NCBI GenBank assembly: GCA_035443885.1
Contig: DAOMNO010000020.1
Location: 1 to 58,886 of the forward strand
Source of the DNA: DAOMNO01 sp035443885
GTDB lineage: Bacteria > Planctomycetota > Phycisphaerae > Phycisphaerales > SM1A02
Direction: 5' to 3'
DNA length: 58,886 nt
Positions 52,372 through 58,886 of the stretch are shown here, piece by piece (within the stretch, counting starts at the first letter, position 1; every line of letters begins with the position of its first letter). The position numbers and the translations under genes are program-made. The notes under the pieces were generated by a model. It was not told the origin of the DNA and ran no database searches. It saw nothing but the letters and a program-made list of their open reading frames with translations.

Positions 52372-53559
52372 ATGACAGGGTTGGTCGCCTTTGCGCTCAC
52401 TGCGGGGTTCACGTTTCACCATGCCCTGCCCGTTACAACCTCAAGCGATGAGGTGGATGATTGCCTGTCGCTGCTGGAGCGGCTGGACGCTTCGCTGACG
52501 ACGGTTAACTTCCGCGAGACGCCGCTTGCTCAGGTCATTGACGAGTTGAGCGCCCGTTTCCCGGCGCCTCTTCGCGTGGACTGGCCAGCGCTCATTCGCC
52601 TGGGCGTTCATACGGATGACCGCATCACACTGCGGCTTGAAGAGGCCCGCCTTTCGACGGTGCTCGGCGGCCTCATGCTCACGCTCGCTGATGAATATGA
52701 GCGGCCCGCGTGGGACATCGCCAACGGGCAGATCATCATCACCACGCTTCGCGCGACGGAAGCGATGCGACTCACCACGGCGTATGACGTGCGCGACCTG
52801 CTCGCAGCGGGCGTGCTCGACCACATGCGAGATGTTGCGCACGATGACGAACTGACCCCCGGCGCGATCGAAGGGCACGACGGTGAGGGTGATGACACGC
52901 GCGATCCTTCGCATGCGGACGGCGAAGACGGCATGCCTCTCGTGGAACATTCGCCCTATCGACGATTGTCGCCTGCAGAAGAACTTGCAGCGATGGTGAT
53001 GGAGCATGTTGATCCTGAAGCGTGGCAGGAAATGGGCGGCAGCTTGGCGAGGATCAGCAACGCGAACGGCGTGCTGCTTGTTACGGCTCCGCCTCGCACG
53101 CATCATCGCTTTCGGGATGCCCTGCAACAGCTTCGCCGATCGTTCCCGACCGGAGTCAGCGTTGAGGCGGTTCTGCTTCGCGTGCCGCGTAACGCGCTGG
53201 AGCGGCTGAATCGCCGATTCGACACGGGCAGCATTTCGCTGGCGCGGTCTGTTGAACAGGCGGAAGGTGTTGAGCGGCTATGGTCTGCGCGCGTCATAAC
53301 CGCGTTCGATGAATCTGCTGTGGTGCGCACCGAAGCGGACAATGCCAGGTTTGAACTGGACCTGCTCGCGCAGCTCAGCCGCGAAACGGGCATGCTTCAG
53401 CTCCATGTCAACGCGGTGTCTCAGCGTGTGAGTGAAAAGCTGTCATATCGCGGCACAATCGGCGTACCGACGATGAACGGCGCTGTGGTCATCGAGCTGC
53501 CGAGCGATGCACGGAGTGAGACCACGGCGGTTCTGCTGCTGATTCCGCAGCGATACTAG
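52372..53559 (+). CDS. Secreted protein with secretin N-domain-like region, function unknown
   Basis: A 395-residue protein with a signal-like N-terminus (MTGLVAFALTAGFTFHHALP). Residues about 40-145 resemble a secretin/TonB short N-terminal (STN) domain: VNFRETPLAQVIDELSARF, LRLEEARLSTVLGGLM, DIANGQIIITT and TAYDVRDLLAA. An acidic linker (EGHDGEGDDTRDPSHADGE) leads to an N1-like segment (GSLARISNANGVLLVTAPPR, HHRFRDALQQLRRSF). No secretin channel domain follows, so it is not a full GspD. GGAAAGGA precedes the ATG. It converges on a porin gene with overlapping stops (CTAG). Confidence 0.6.
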   Translation: MTGLVAFALTAGFTFHHALPVTTSSDEVDDCLSLLERLDASLTTVNFRETPLAQVIDELSARFPAPLRVDWPALIRLGVHTDDRITLRLEEARLSTVLGGLMLTLADEYERPAWDIANGQIIITTLRATEAMRLTTAYDVRDLLAAGVLDHMRDVAHDDELTPGAIEGHDGEGDDTRDPSHADGEDGMPLVEHSPYRRLSPAEELAAMVMEHVDPEAWQEMGGSLARISNANGVLLVTAPPRTHHRFRDALQQLRRSFPTGVSVEAVLLRVPRNALERLNRRFDTGSISLARSVEQAEGVERLWSARVITAFDESAVVRTEADNARFELDLLAQLSRETGMLQLHVNAVSQRVSEKLSYRGTIGVPTMNGAVVIELPSDARSETTAVLLLIPQRY

Positions 53560-55043
53560 AACAGCAACTGGAATTGTGTGCGGAAGAGGATTTGATGGGG
53601 GCCGCGCCGGCCTTCCTGCCGCCAGCCGGTGATGCTGGCCTGGCCGGGGTTGGGCAGTCGCGTCCAGCCTCGCTCGACGCGTTTGAGGCCGATGCCGATG
53701 TCCGTTGTCCACTTCACATCGTGGCCGTCGATGTAGTAGGTGAAGCCAGCGGTGAGCAGGTGCAGCGGGAGTTTGAATTCATCCGGCACGTCAGGAGCCT
53801 TGGTTGAGAACTTGCCGAACTCGTACCGCGCGAAGATTTCGATCTTGGGCGTTACATAAAAGCCGCCCTGGCCGACAACACCGAACACGTTGATGTTTCG
53901 TGTCGGCTGGTTGATGTAGAAGTGGGTGAAGGCGATGAAGGCATTTGCGCCGCCCCATTCTGCGGATGCGTCGAGCGTGTAGCCATACCAGCGGTTGGCG
54001 CGCGGCGGATTGTTTGGGAACGTCGGCTGGCCGGTGGCCTCGGTTCGCTGAATGTGCATGGCAGCGCCGAGCATGAGCGCGAACTCTTCATCCATTGGGC
54101 TGGTGAAGTCCTCGAACTGGCGCCAGTTGCCTGCGAGCAGATGCTCGTAGCGTGCGGTCCACGCGTATTCCACGTCCGCTGCGAGCGCGACGGTACTCAT
54201 CGGGTTGCCGCCTGCGACGCCGGGGGATTGGCCGATGAGGTTGTCCATGCCGCCGACGTGATACGCGACGGATGCCCGCTGGATGCTGTCCATCCATGTG
54301 AACTCGATGCCCTGTGAGCGGCCGACGTTCATATTGGTATCAACGAGCGACCGCTCAACGAGCAACTGCTGGCCGGGTGAAACGAGAAACTCTCGGGTGA
54401 AAGGCAGCTTGAACTGGCCGAAGCGGATGCTGATTTCGTCTGTCAGGTGATAACGTACAAAGGCATCCAGCAGATAGAAGCCGCCGCCCTGAGGCGTTAC
54501 GTTGCGATCGCGCTGAAAGTTGCCTCGGACGAGATAGGTGAGATCGGGACTGAAGACGTGGCCACGAAACGTAAGCCATGTGCGAGTGGATTCAAAGCCG
54601 CTGCGGTGCTTGTCTTCGTTCGGCGTGCCGAACGGCGACGCTGGCCGCTCGTTGTTGTAGTTATAAAGGAAGCGGAACTGCATCAGGCCTTCAAACTGAA
54701 GCCTGAAGCGATTGTCGTGGCTGGCGAGAAAGAAGCCGTTGCTCCAGCCGCCCATCAAGCCCGTGCCCAGCAGGCTGGCGCGCGTGTCGGCATCAGCGAG
54801 GACATCATGCACGATCGAACGGATTTCCGCAGCGCGCTGCTCGGTCATCCAGTTGTCATCGGTGGCGGCGCGCAGGCGATCGATCTCGGTGCGCATGCCT
54901 TCATTGTCCTGCCGCATGCGCTCAAGTTCCCGCTGCATCTGCTCCAGCTTCTTGAGTACCGGGTCATCGTCAGCATGCGTCGGCGCAGCGACAAACGCAA
55001 CGCACAGGCCGGCCAAGGCGGTAAACGTCCAAAGGCGATTCAT
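53556..55043 (-). CDS. OprP/OprO-like porin with coiled-coil N-terminus (paralog 1)
   Basis: A 495-residue outer-membrane porin with a signal peptide (FTALAGLCVAFVAAPTHA). A short coiled coil follows (LKKLEQMQRELERMRQDNEG), then a conserved block NWMTEQRAAEIRSIVHDVL and DADTRASLLG. The barrel includes RFGQFKLPFTREFLVSPGQQ and GRSQGIEFTWMDS and ends in QFQLLF. The pattern (GxFK.PF.RE) is that of phosphate-selective porins O and P, but anion specificity is not established. It is the paralog of the next gene upstream on the same strand, from which it is separated by a strong terminator. Confidence 0.85.
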   Translation of the reverse strand: MNRLWTFTALAGLCVAFVAAPTHADDDPVLKKLEQMQRELERMRQDNEGMRTEIDRLRAATDDNWMTEQRAAEIRSIVHDVLADADTRASLLGTGLMGGWSNGFFLASHDNRFRLQFEGLMQFRFLYNYNNERPASPFGTPNEDKHRSGFESTRTWLTFRGHVFSPDLTYLVRGNFQRDRNVTPQGGGFYLLDAFVRYHLTDEISIRFGQFKLPFTREFLVSPGQQLLVERSLVDTNMNVGRSQGIEFTWMDSIQRASVAYHVGGMDNLIGQSPGVAGGNPMSTVALAADVEYAWTARYEHLLAGNWRQFEDFTSPMDEEFALMLGAAMHIQRTEATGQPTFPNNPPRANRWYGYTLDASAEWGGANAFIAFTHFYINQPTRNINVFGVVGQGGFYVTPKIEIFARYEFGKFSTKAPDVPDEFKLPLHLLTAGFTYYIDGHDVKWTTDIGIGLKRVERGWTRLPNPGQASITGWRQEGRRGPHQILFRTQFQLLF

Positions 55044-55180
55044 CAGTCCGTGACTCCGTCTTTGAATGAGCGAGACACCGTCAGAACCCATCCGTCGGGT
55101 CTGGCGGCATGATACCGGACCGAGCGCATCACGCCAGTCAATACACTCTCTTCGTCATGCGACAGCGCAAAACGTGCAAG

Positions 55181-55213
55181 AAAAAAACCGACCGACCCTT
55201 TCAGGTCGGTCGG
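55181..55213 (-). terminator. Intrinsic terminator of porin paralog 2
   Basis: Perfect 10 bp stem (CCGACCGACC / GGTCGGTCGG, arms 55188-55197 and 55204-55213) with a 6-base loop, followed on the minus strand by seven T. It lies 53 bases past the stop at 55266, so the two porin genes are separate transcription units. Confidence 0.92.
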
Positions 55214-55265
55214 CATGGTTTCATCGATTCGAACGCCTCTGGTATCAGAGGATTCGAGATGTCGA

Positions 55266-56624
55266 TCAGAAGCCGAGCTGGAGCTGGGTGCGGATGACCC
55301 ACTGGCCCTTGCGGCCGTTGTCGGCGCGCCAACCGGTCTGCGAGCTGCCGGTGCCGTAGAAGACATCGTTGAAGCCGTAGCCGATGTCAGCGGTCATCTT
55401 GGCCTGGTGGCCAGCGAAGTAGTAGTTCACGCCGCCGGTGAGGATGCTCAGATCGTCCGCCATGCGGGCGTTGTCATAGAGCGTGTGCTCGTAGCGGAGG
55501 AACACGTCCCAGTTGGTGTTCAGCGTAAGACCAAGCTGAACGAGGAACGAGTGATCGTCGAGGTTGCCGCCGCCGACAACGTTCGGATCGAAGTGATTGA
55601 AGATGTAGGCACCGAAGATGCTGACCTGGCCGAACTTGATCATCGCATCAACCGTGGCGCGGAAGATTTCGGGCTTCGTGATGCCGAAGACGCCGAACTC
55701 AGCGCGCTCGTAGTGGATTGCACCGCCGAGCAGGATGGAGGAGTTGGCGGTGTTCTCGCTGCGGTAATCGTTGAAGTCGCTCCAGTTGCCGCTGACGAGC
55801 CATTCGCCGCGAGCGGTGAAGGCGTACTCGGTGTCATAGGCAGACCAGTTGTTGGTGCTGGCGAGGTTGCCGAAGGCAGCCATGCCGTTGCTGTAGGCAC
55901 CGTAGAAGCGGAGGAAGTCATTCGGGTTCCACTGAACCTGAATGCCCTGGCTGCGGCCAACGCCCCAGTAGGTGTGGAGCAGCGAACGCTCAACAGCAAG
56001 CTGGTGCATCGGGTGGATGGCCTGCTCGCGGAGGAACGGAAGCTGGAACTGGCCGACGGTCACGATCAGACCGTTGTCGCAGACGTGCTGAATGTAGGCA
56101 TCGAGAAGCTCGAAGCCGCCACCGCCGAAGCGATCCAGGTCCATCTCGATCATGTAGCGCCAGTTGGGGTTCACCACGTGACCCGAGAACCAGAGCTGCA
56201 CGCGGTTGGCCTCGAAGCCGGAGCGATGACGGTCAACGCCGATCACGCCCGAAGGGTTCTTGCGATGGTTGTAGATCCATCGTGCCTGAAGCAGGCCGTT
56301 GGTGCGGAGCAGGAAGTTGCCGTCAGCGCTGCCAACGGTGAAACCGTTGTCATAGCCGGCGCTCATGCCCGAACCGAGCAGGCTCGCGCGGGTGTCCGCG
56401 TCAGCAAGGACATCCTGAACAACGCTGCGGATTTCCGCTGCACGCTGCTCAGTCAGCCAGTTGCCGCCCTGTGCTCCTTCAAGCTCAGCGACTCGTGCGC
56501 TGAGCTTCTGGACTTGGGCTTTCAGTTCATCGTTATTGGCGTCCGTCGTGGCGGCCGCTGCGACGCCCGAAAGCGTCAGCGCGGTGGCGCCGGCGAGGAG
56601 GCCCGCTCGCGTCGTAAGACTCAT
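55266..56624 (-). CDS. OprP/OprO-like porin with coiled-coil N-terminus (paralog 2)
   Basis: A 452-residue porin with a signal peptide (LLAGATALTLSGVAAAA) and a short coiled coil (NDELKAQVQKLSARVAELEG). The block NWLTEQRAAEIRSVVQDVL is shared with its paralog, and the barrel shows TVGQFQLPFLREQAIHPMHQ and GRSQGIQVQWNPNDF, ending in QLQLGF. AGGAGAG stands 7 bases before the ATG and a strong terminator follows the stop, which suggests high expression. It may be a major outer-membrane protein of this bacterium; the substrate is unknown. Confidence 0.88.
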   Translation of the reverse strand: MSLTTRAGLLAGATALTLSGVAAAATTDANNDELKAQVQKLSARVAELEGAQGGNWLTEQRAAEIRSVVQDVLADADTRASLLGSGMSAGYDNGFTVGSADGNFLLRTNGLLQARWIYNHRKNPSGVIGVDRHRSGFEANRVQLWFSGHVVNPNWRYMIEMDLDRFGGGGFELLDAYIQHVCDNGLIVTVGQFQLPFLREQAIHPMHQLAVERSLLHTYWGVGRSQGIQVQWNPNDFLRFYGAYSNGMAAFGNLASTNNWSAYDTEYAFTARGEWLVSGNWSDFNDYRSENTANSSILLGGAIHYERAEFGVFGITKPEIFRATVDAMIKFGQVSIFGAYIFNHFDPNVVGGGNLDDHSFLVQLGLTLNTNWDVFLRYEHTLYDNARMADDLSILTGGVNYYFAGHQAKMTADIGYGFNDVFYGTGSSQTGWRADNGRKGQWVIRTQLQLGF

Positions 56625-57034
56625 GTGAAGACTCTCCTATCTGTCGGACGTTTCGGCTGACTCAAAGCCTGTGCGTCCTGTTCATCCACCCGTCCGTTCA
56701 TTCCCTGACCAACAAGGTCGGGACGGACGTGATTACACACTATCGGCCGACTTGCGTCGGTTTGTTGAAAGCGAGGATGATACCGATTTCAAGAGAACTT
56801 GCCAGTCCCGTTGCAAAAAATCTGTTCAACATCGCCCGACCCAGCCCCGCCAACCCCGCCAAAGAATCGCGTAAACACCTGAAAAACAGCGATTTATGAC
56901 CAGTGAGCCGCCGCCAGTTCGGGCCACGCAAAATTTCATTTTTTGCTTGCAAACCCTAACTTGAAGCGGTTGAGAATTCACAAAATGTAGGCAAGTGCTC
57001 ACTTGCAAAACCGCTGCCGGGGCCTCAAAAACAG
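56625..57034. other. 410 bp intergenic region upstream of porin paralog 2
   Basis: No gene is visible. It holds the promoter and long leader of the porin gene. A small hairpin (CCGACTTGCGTCGG, 56748-56761), an AT-rich stretch (56930-56990) and a palindrome at 56991-57006 are the only structures seen. No single promoter hexamer pair is convincing. Confidence 0.5.
56991..57006. promoter_or_regulatory. 16-base palindrome between obg and porin genes
   Basis: GCAAGTG CT CACTTGC, a perfect 7-base inverted repeat with a 2-base spacer. It lies 29 bases past the obg stop and 367 bases before the porin ATG. It could be a regulator's operator, or a weak terminator of obg, since the minus strand continues CTACATTTTGTG with only four T. 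Confidence 0.4.
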
Positions 57035-58060
57035 TTACCGGACGCCGCCCGCAGAGCTTTGCAGCTCCCGCCAGCAGGCTTCCAGCAAGTCCGTCACGCC
57101 TTCACCGGTCGCACCACTGAGCACCAGCGGCCGCTCGCCTCGCTTCATACCTAATCGACCCGCGATGCGCTCGATGCGATCCTCGCGCTCACCTTCAGGA
57201 ACGAGATCAATCTTGTTCAACGCGATCACTTCAGGCTTCTCTGCAAGCTCCATTGAGTATTCGCAGATCTCTCTGCGAATCGCCTCATAGTTCGATGCAG
57301 GATCGCTGCCATCAAGCGGCATGATCTCCAGCAGATGCACCAGCACGCTCGTGCGCTCAATGTGTCTGAGAAAATCATGCCCCAGTCCCGCGCCTTGCGC
57401 TGCGCCTTCGATCAAACCCGGAATGTCCGCCAGCACCATGCGCCGCTCGCCGCTCATCTCCGCAATGCCAAGATGAGGTGAAAGCGTCGTAAAGGGATAA
57501 TCCGCCACCTTCGGCTTCGCGCGGCTGACCGCTCGCAGCAGCGTGGATTTCCCTGCATTCGGCTTGCCGATCAGCCCCACATCCGCGATCAGCTTCAGCT
57601 CCAGGCGCAGCATGAACTCTTCGCCGACTTCGCCTGGTGTCGATTCGCGCGGCGTTTGATTCGTCGCGCTCTTGAAGTGTTCATTGCCAAGCCCGCCGCG
57701 CCCGCCCTTGGCGATGACCACGCGCTGGCCCTGACGGCTGATGTCCGCCAGTTGCTCGCCGGTCTCGGCATGAAAGACGATCGTTCCCAGCGGGACGGGC
57801 ACGACAAGATCGTCCGCATCCGCGCCGTGCATCGATTTTCCTCGTCCCTGCTCGCCGTGCGGCGCGCGGTAGTGCGGGCGTTGCGCGATGCCGAAAAGCG
57901 TGGTTACGCTGGAATCACCGACAAAGATGACATCGCCGCCATCACCGCCATCGCCACCATCCGGCCCGCCCTTGGGGATGTACTTCTCTCGGCGGAAGCT
58001 GCAGCAGCCGTCGCCGCCCTTTCCGGCCCGGACAAAAATGGTGGCCTGATCGATGAGCAT
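57035..58060 (-). CDS. obg: GTPase Obg/CgtA
   Basis: An essential ribosome-associated GTPase of 341 residues. The Gly-rich Obg domain is at 1-160 (AGKGGDGCCSFRREKYIPKG, GGDGGDGGDVIFVG). The G domain follows, with GKPNAGKST (165-173), FTTLSPHLG, DIPGLIEGAA, NKIDLV and SGATGEGV. There is no C-terminal OCT domain, so this is the short form. It usually sits beside rplU-rpmA; here ptsN lies 39 bases upstream on the same strand. Confidence 0.96.
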   Translation of the reverse strand: MLIDQATIFVRAGKGGDGCCSFRREKYIPKGGPDGGDGGDGGDVIFVGDSSVTTLFGIAQRPHYRAPHGEQGRGKSMHGADADDLVVPVPLGTIVFHAETGEQLADISRQGQRVVIAKGGRGGLGNEHFKSATNQTPRESTPGEVGEEFMLRLELKLIADVGLIGKPNAGKSTLLRAVSRAKPKVADYPFTTLSPHLGIAEMSGERRMVLADIPGLIEGAAQGAGLGHDFLRHIERTSVLVHLLEIMPLDGSDPASNYEAIRREICEYSMELAEKPEVIALNKIDLVPEGEREDRIERIAGRLGMKRGERPLVLSGATGEGVTDLLEACWRELQSSAGGVR

Positions 58061-58099
58061 GGGGGAAAGGGTATGCGATGCACGCCGACCGAAGGCGCG

Positions 58100-58558
58100 T
58101 TATCCCTGCTCCGCGGTCTTGAAGAGCTGATACAGATCATCCGCGCTCTCGGCGTTATACGCAGCAAGGCGCATAGAAGGATCGGACATCATGCGGCTGA
58201 GTTTGCCGAGGGCCTGAATATGGTCCGCCGTCTTCTCAGGCGGCGAAACCAGCAGCACGACCAGCCGCACAGGCCGCTTGTCGATGGCGTCAAAGTCGAT
58301 CGGTTCAGCAGGGCGGCCGATCGCCATGACAAGGCTGGGCGATGATGCGGATTTCCCGTGCGGAATGGCGAGGCCTTCACCGATGCCTGTGGTTCGCTGC
58401 TGCTCGCGCTGCCAGACCACCTGCTTGAGAGCTTCGCCGTCTTTGACAAACCCCGCGCCGGTCAGCACATCGACCAGTTCGCCGATGACCGCTTTCTTCT
58501 CGGTGGCGACCAGCGGCACCTTGATGGCCTTGGGCGAAAGAATGTCCAGGAGATTCAT
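58100..58558 (-). CDS. ptsN: PTS IIA-like nitrogen-regulatory protein
   Basis: A 152-residue PTS EIIA(Ntr)/fructose-type domain. The block GIGEGLAIPHGKS holds the phosphorylated His (67), and RPVRLVVLLVSPPEKTADHIQALGKLSRMM is typical. EIIA(Ntr) couples nitrogen and potassium state to regulation through phosphorylation, but no PTS phosphocarrier, EINtr or sigma-54 gene is in the window. The ATG at 58558 (MNLLDILSPKA) is chosen because the open frame upstream crosses an intergenic repeat and is not protein-like. It is probably cotranscribed with obg. Confidence 0.88.
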   Translation of the reverse strand: MNLLDILSPKAIKVPLVATEKKAVIGELVDVLTGAGFVKDGEALKQVVWQREQQRTTGIGEGLAIPHGKSASSPSLVMAIGRPAEPIDFDAIDKRPVRLVVLLVSPPEKTADHIQALGKLSRMMSDPSMRLAAYNAESADDLYQLFKTAEQG

Positions 58559-58736
58559 CGTCGAAGCGCCGATGCGAAGAGCGAAAGGAAAGGCGGAAGC
58601 CGCACGCCGCGCCGAGTGGCGCGAAGTCGAGCATCTTACCACACAACGCGGCTGTGCCAAGCCATCCGTGTGCGGCCTGCCAGATGGGGACTGATACAGT
58701 TTGAAGGTTGAACGAGCGTACTGCCCGTTCGCAACA

Positions 58737-58759
58737 GGCACGGGCGGGACGCCTGTGCC
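58737..58759. repeat. REP-like intergenic palindrome
   Basis: GGCACGGGCG and CGCCTGTGCC pair over 10 bases with one G-T wobble around a 3-base loop. Such GTGCC-type palindromes recur between genes in many high-GC genomes, but only one copy was noticed in this window. Confidence 0.45.
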
Positions 58760-58779
58760 ACCGCCGCCGCACATTGAAA

Positions 58780-58814
58780 AACACGACGCCACGAGGAATC
58801 CTCGCGGATTTTTC
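58780..58814. terminator. Probable bidirectional terminator hairpin
   Basis: CCACGAGG and CCTCGCGG flank a short centre (58789-58807) with one mismatch. A T-rich run follows on the plus side (ATTTTTCTT), and on the minus strand TTTTT appears 8 bases past the stem. It lies just past the candidate stop at 58819-58821 of a gene entering from the right. Confidence 0.4.
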
Positions 58815-58818
58815 TTGT

Positions 58819-58884
58819 TCAGGCCGCTGGCGTGGGGTACGGTAGATCGGTATCCGGGTTCCTCTCTCCTCCGGAGGATGTGCC
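58819..58884 (-). CDS. Possible 3' end of a gene running off the window
   Basis: One minus-strand frame enters at the right edge and reads GTSSGGERNPDTDLPYPTPAA before a TGA at 58819-58821, then a terminator-like hairpin. Only 21 residues are visible, so nothing can be said about function. A competing frame starts with ATG at the edge (MAHPPEERG) but runs through the repeat and into ptsN, which makes it less likely. Confidence 0.3.
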   Translation of the reverse strand, partial: GTSSGGERNPDTDLPYPTPAA

Positions 58885-58886
58885 AT

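Noticed and set aside
55215..56660. 481-codon plus-strand frame opposite porin paralog 2
   Set aside because: The minus-strand frame has a signal peptide, porin motifs, ribosome binding site and terminator; the plus-strand translation is Val/Glu/Ala-rich low-complexity.
58377..58886. Minus-strand frame starting MAHPPEERG at the window edge
   Set aside because: It passes through a terminator-like hairpin, a palindrome and then ptsN in the wrong frame, with poor third-position GC; a different frame with a stop at 58819 fits better.
1..58886. tRNA, rRNA, integrase, transposase and CRISPR signatures
   Set aside because: I looked for T-loop-like GGTTCGA contexts, cas or recombinase motifs and direct-repeat arrays; the few GGTTCGA hits lie inside genes without cloverleaf partners.

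Overview
The window is a 58.9 kb piece of a high-GC bacterial chromosome. It most resembles a Planctomycetota genome of the Phycisphaerae type. The evidence is a giant secreted protein ending in two dockerin-like repeats (DLN..G.VDVQDLLILLGAWGPC), Cys-rich GACC repeats, an oversized SecA with a SEC-C tail, squalene-hopene cyclase, OprP-like porins with a coiled-coil N-terminus, and LPS-transport-type genes. Genes are dense and on both strands, without operons longer than three or four genes. I saw no rRNA, tRNA, CRISPR array, transposase or prophage. This assignment is inference from protein families, not from a marker phylogeny.

Layout: 0.2-9.4 kb holds homogentisate dioxygenase, a mannose-1-phosphate guanylyltransferase, RuvX, a tRNA-dihydrouridine synthase, a small lipoprotein, a yeast-type cytosine deaminase, a GAF-SpoIIE phosphatase, an NhaA antiporter and an outer-membrane protein. 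9.4-19.9 kb holds ribosome-rescue factor ArfB, two cyclophilins, an EamA transporter, an FHA-fused GspE/PilB ATPase, an orphan transhydrogenase alpha subunit, a zinc/manganese-type ABC transporter, UbiX, a lipoprotein and 4-hydroxyphenylpyruvate dioxygenase. The last enzyme and homogentisate dioxygenase are consecutive steps of tyrosine breakdown but lie 17 kb apart. 20-28.5 kb holds a 927-residue coiled-coil lipoprotein, Apt, squalene-hopene cyclase, a K+/H+ antiporter and a poorly coding 680 bp gap.

28.5-45.5 kb holds the 1338-residue dockerin protein, YidD and RnpA, a ClC channel, a secreted protein with two blocks of exactly seven repeats (probably two seven-bladed propellers), CopA, a small secreted protein and SecA. 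45.5-58.9 kb holds a glycosyltransferase, a 1132-residue LptC/LptA-like protein directly behind a KdsC-like phosphatase, HtpX, a repeat-rich intergenic region, a secretin-N-like protein, two paralogous porins, Obg, PtsN and the probable tail of one more gene.

The common theme is the cell envelope: hopanoids, LPS transport, porins, secretion and large surface proteins. The most unusual points are the LptC/LptA giant beside KdsC, the FHA-GspE fusion, the two repeat-built secreted proteins, an NhaA whose conserved N-terminus has no ordinary start codon, a recurring GGTACACT element close to start codons (probably a -10 of leaderless or nearly leaderless transcripts), and an approximately 88 bp dispersed intergenic repeat with one copy near each end of the window.
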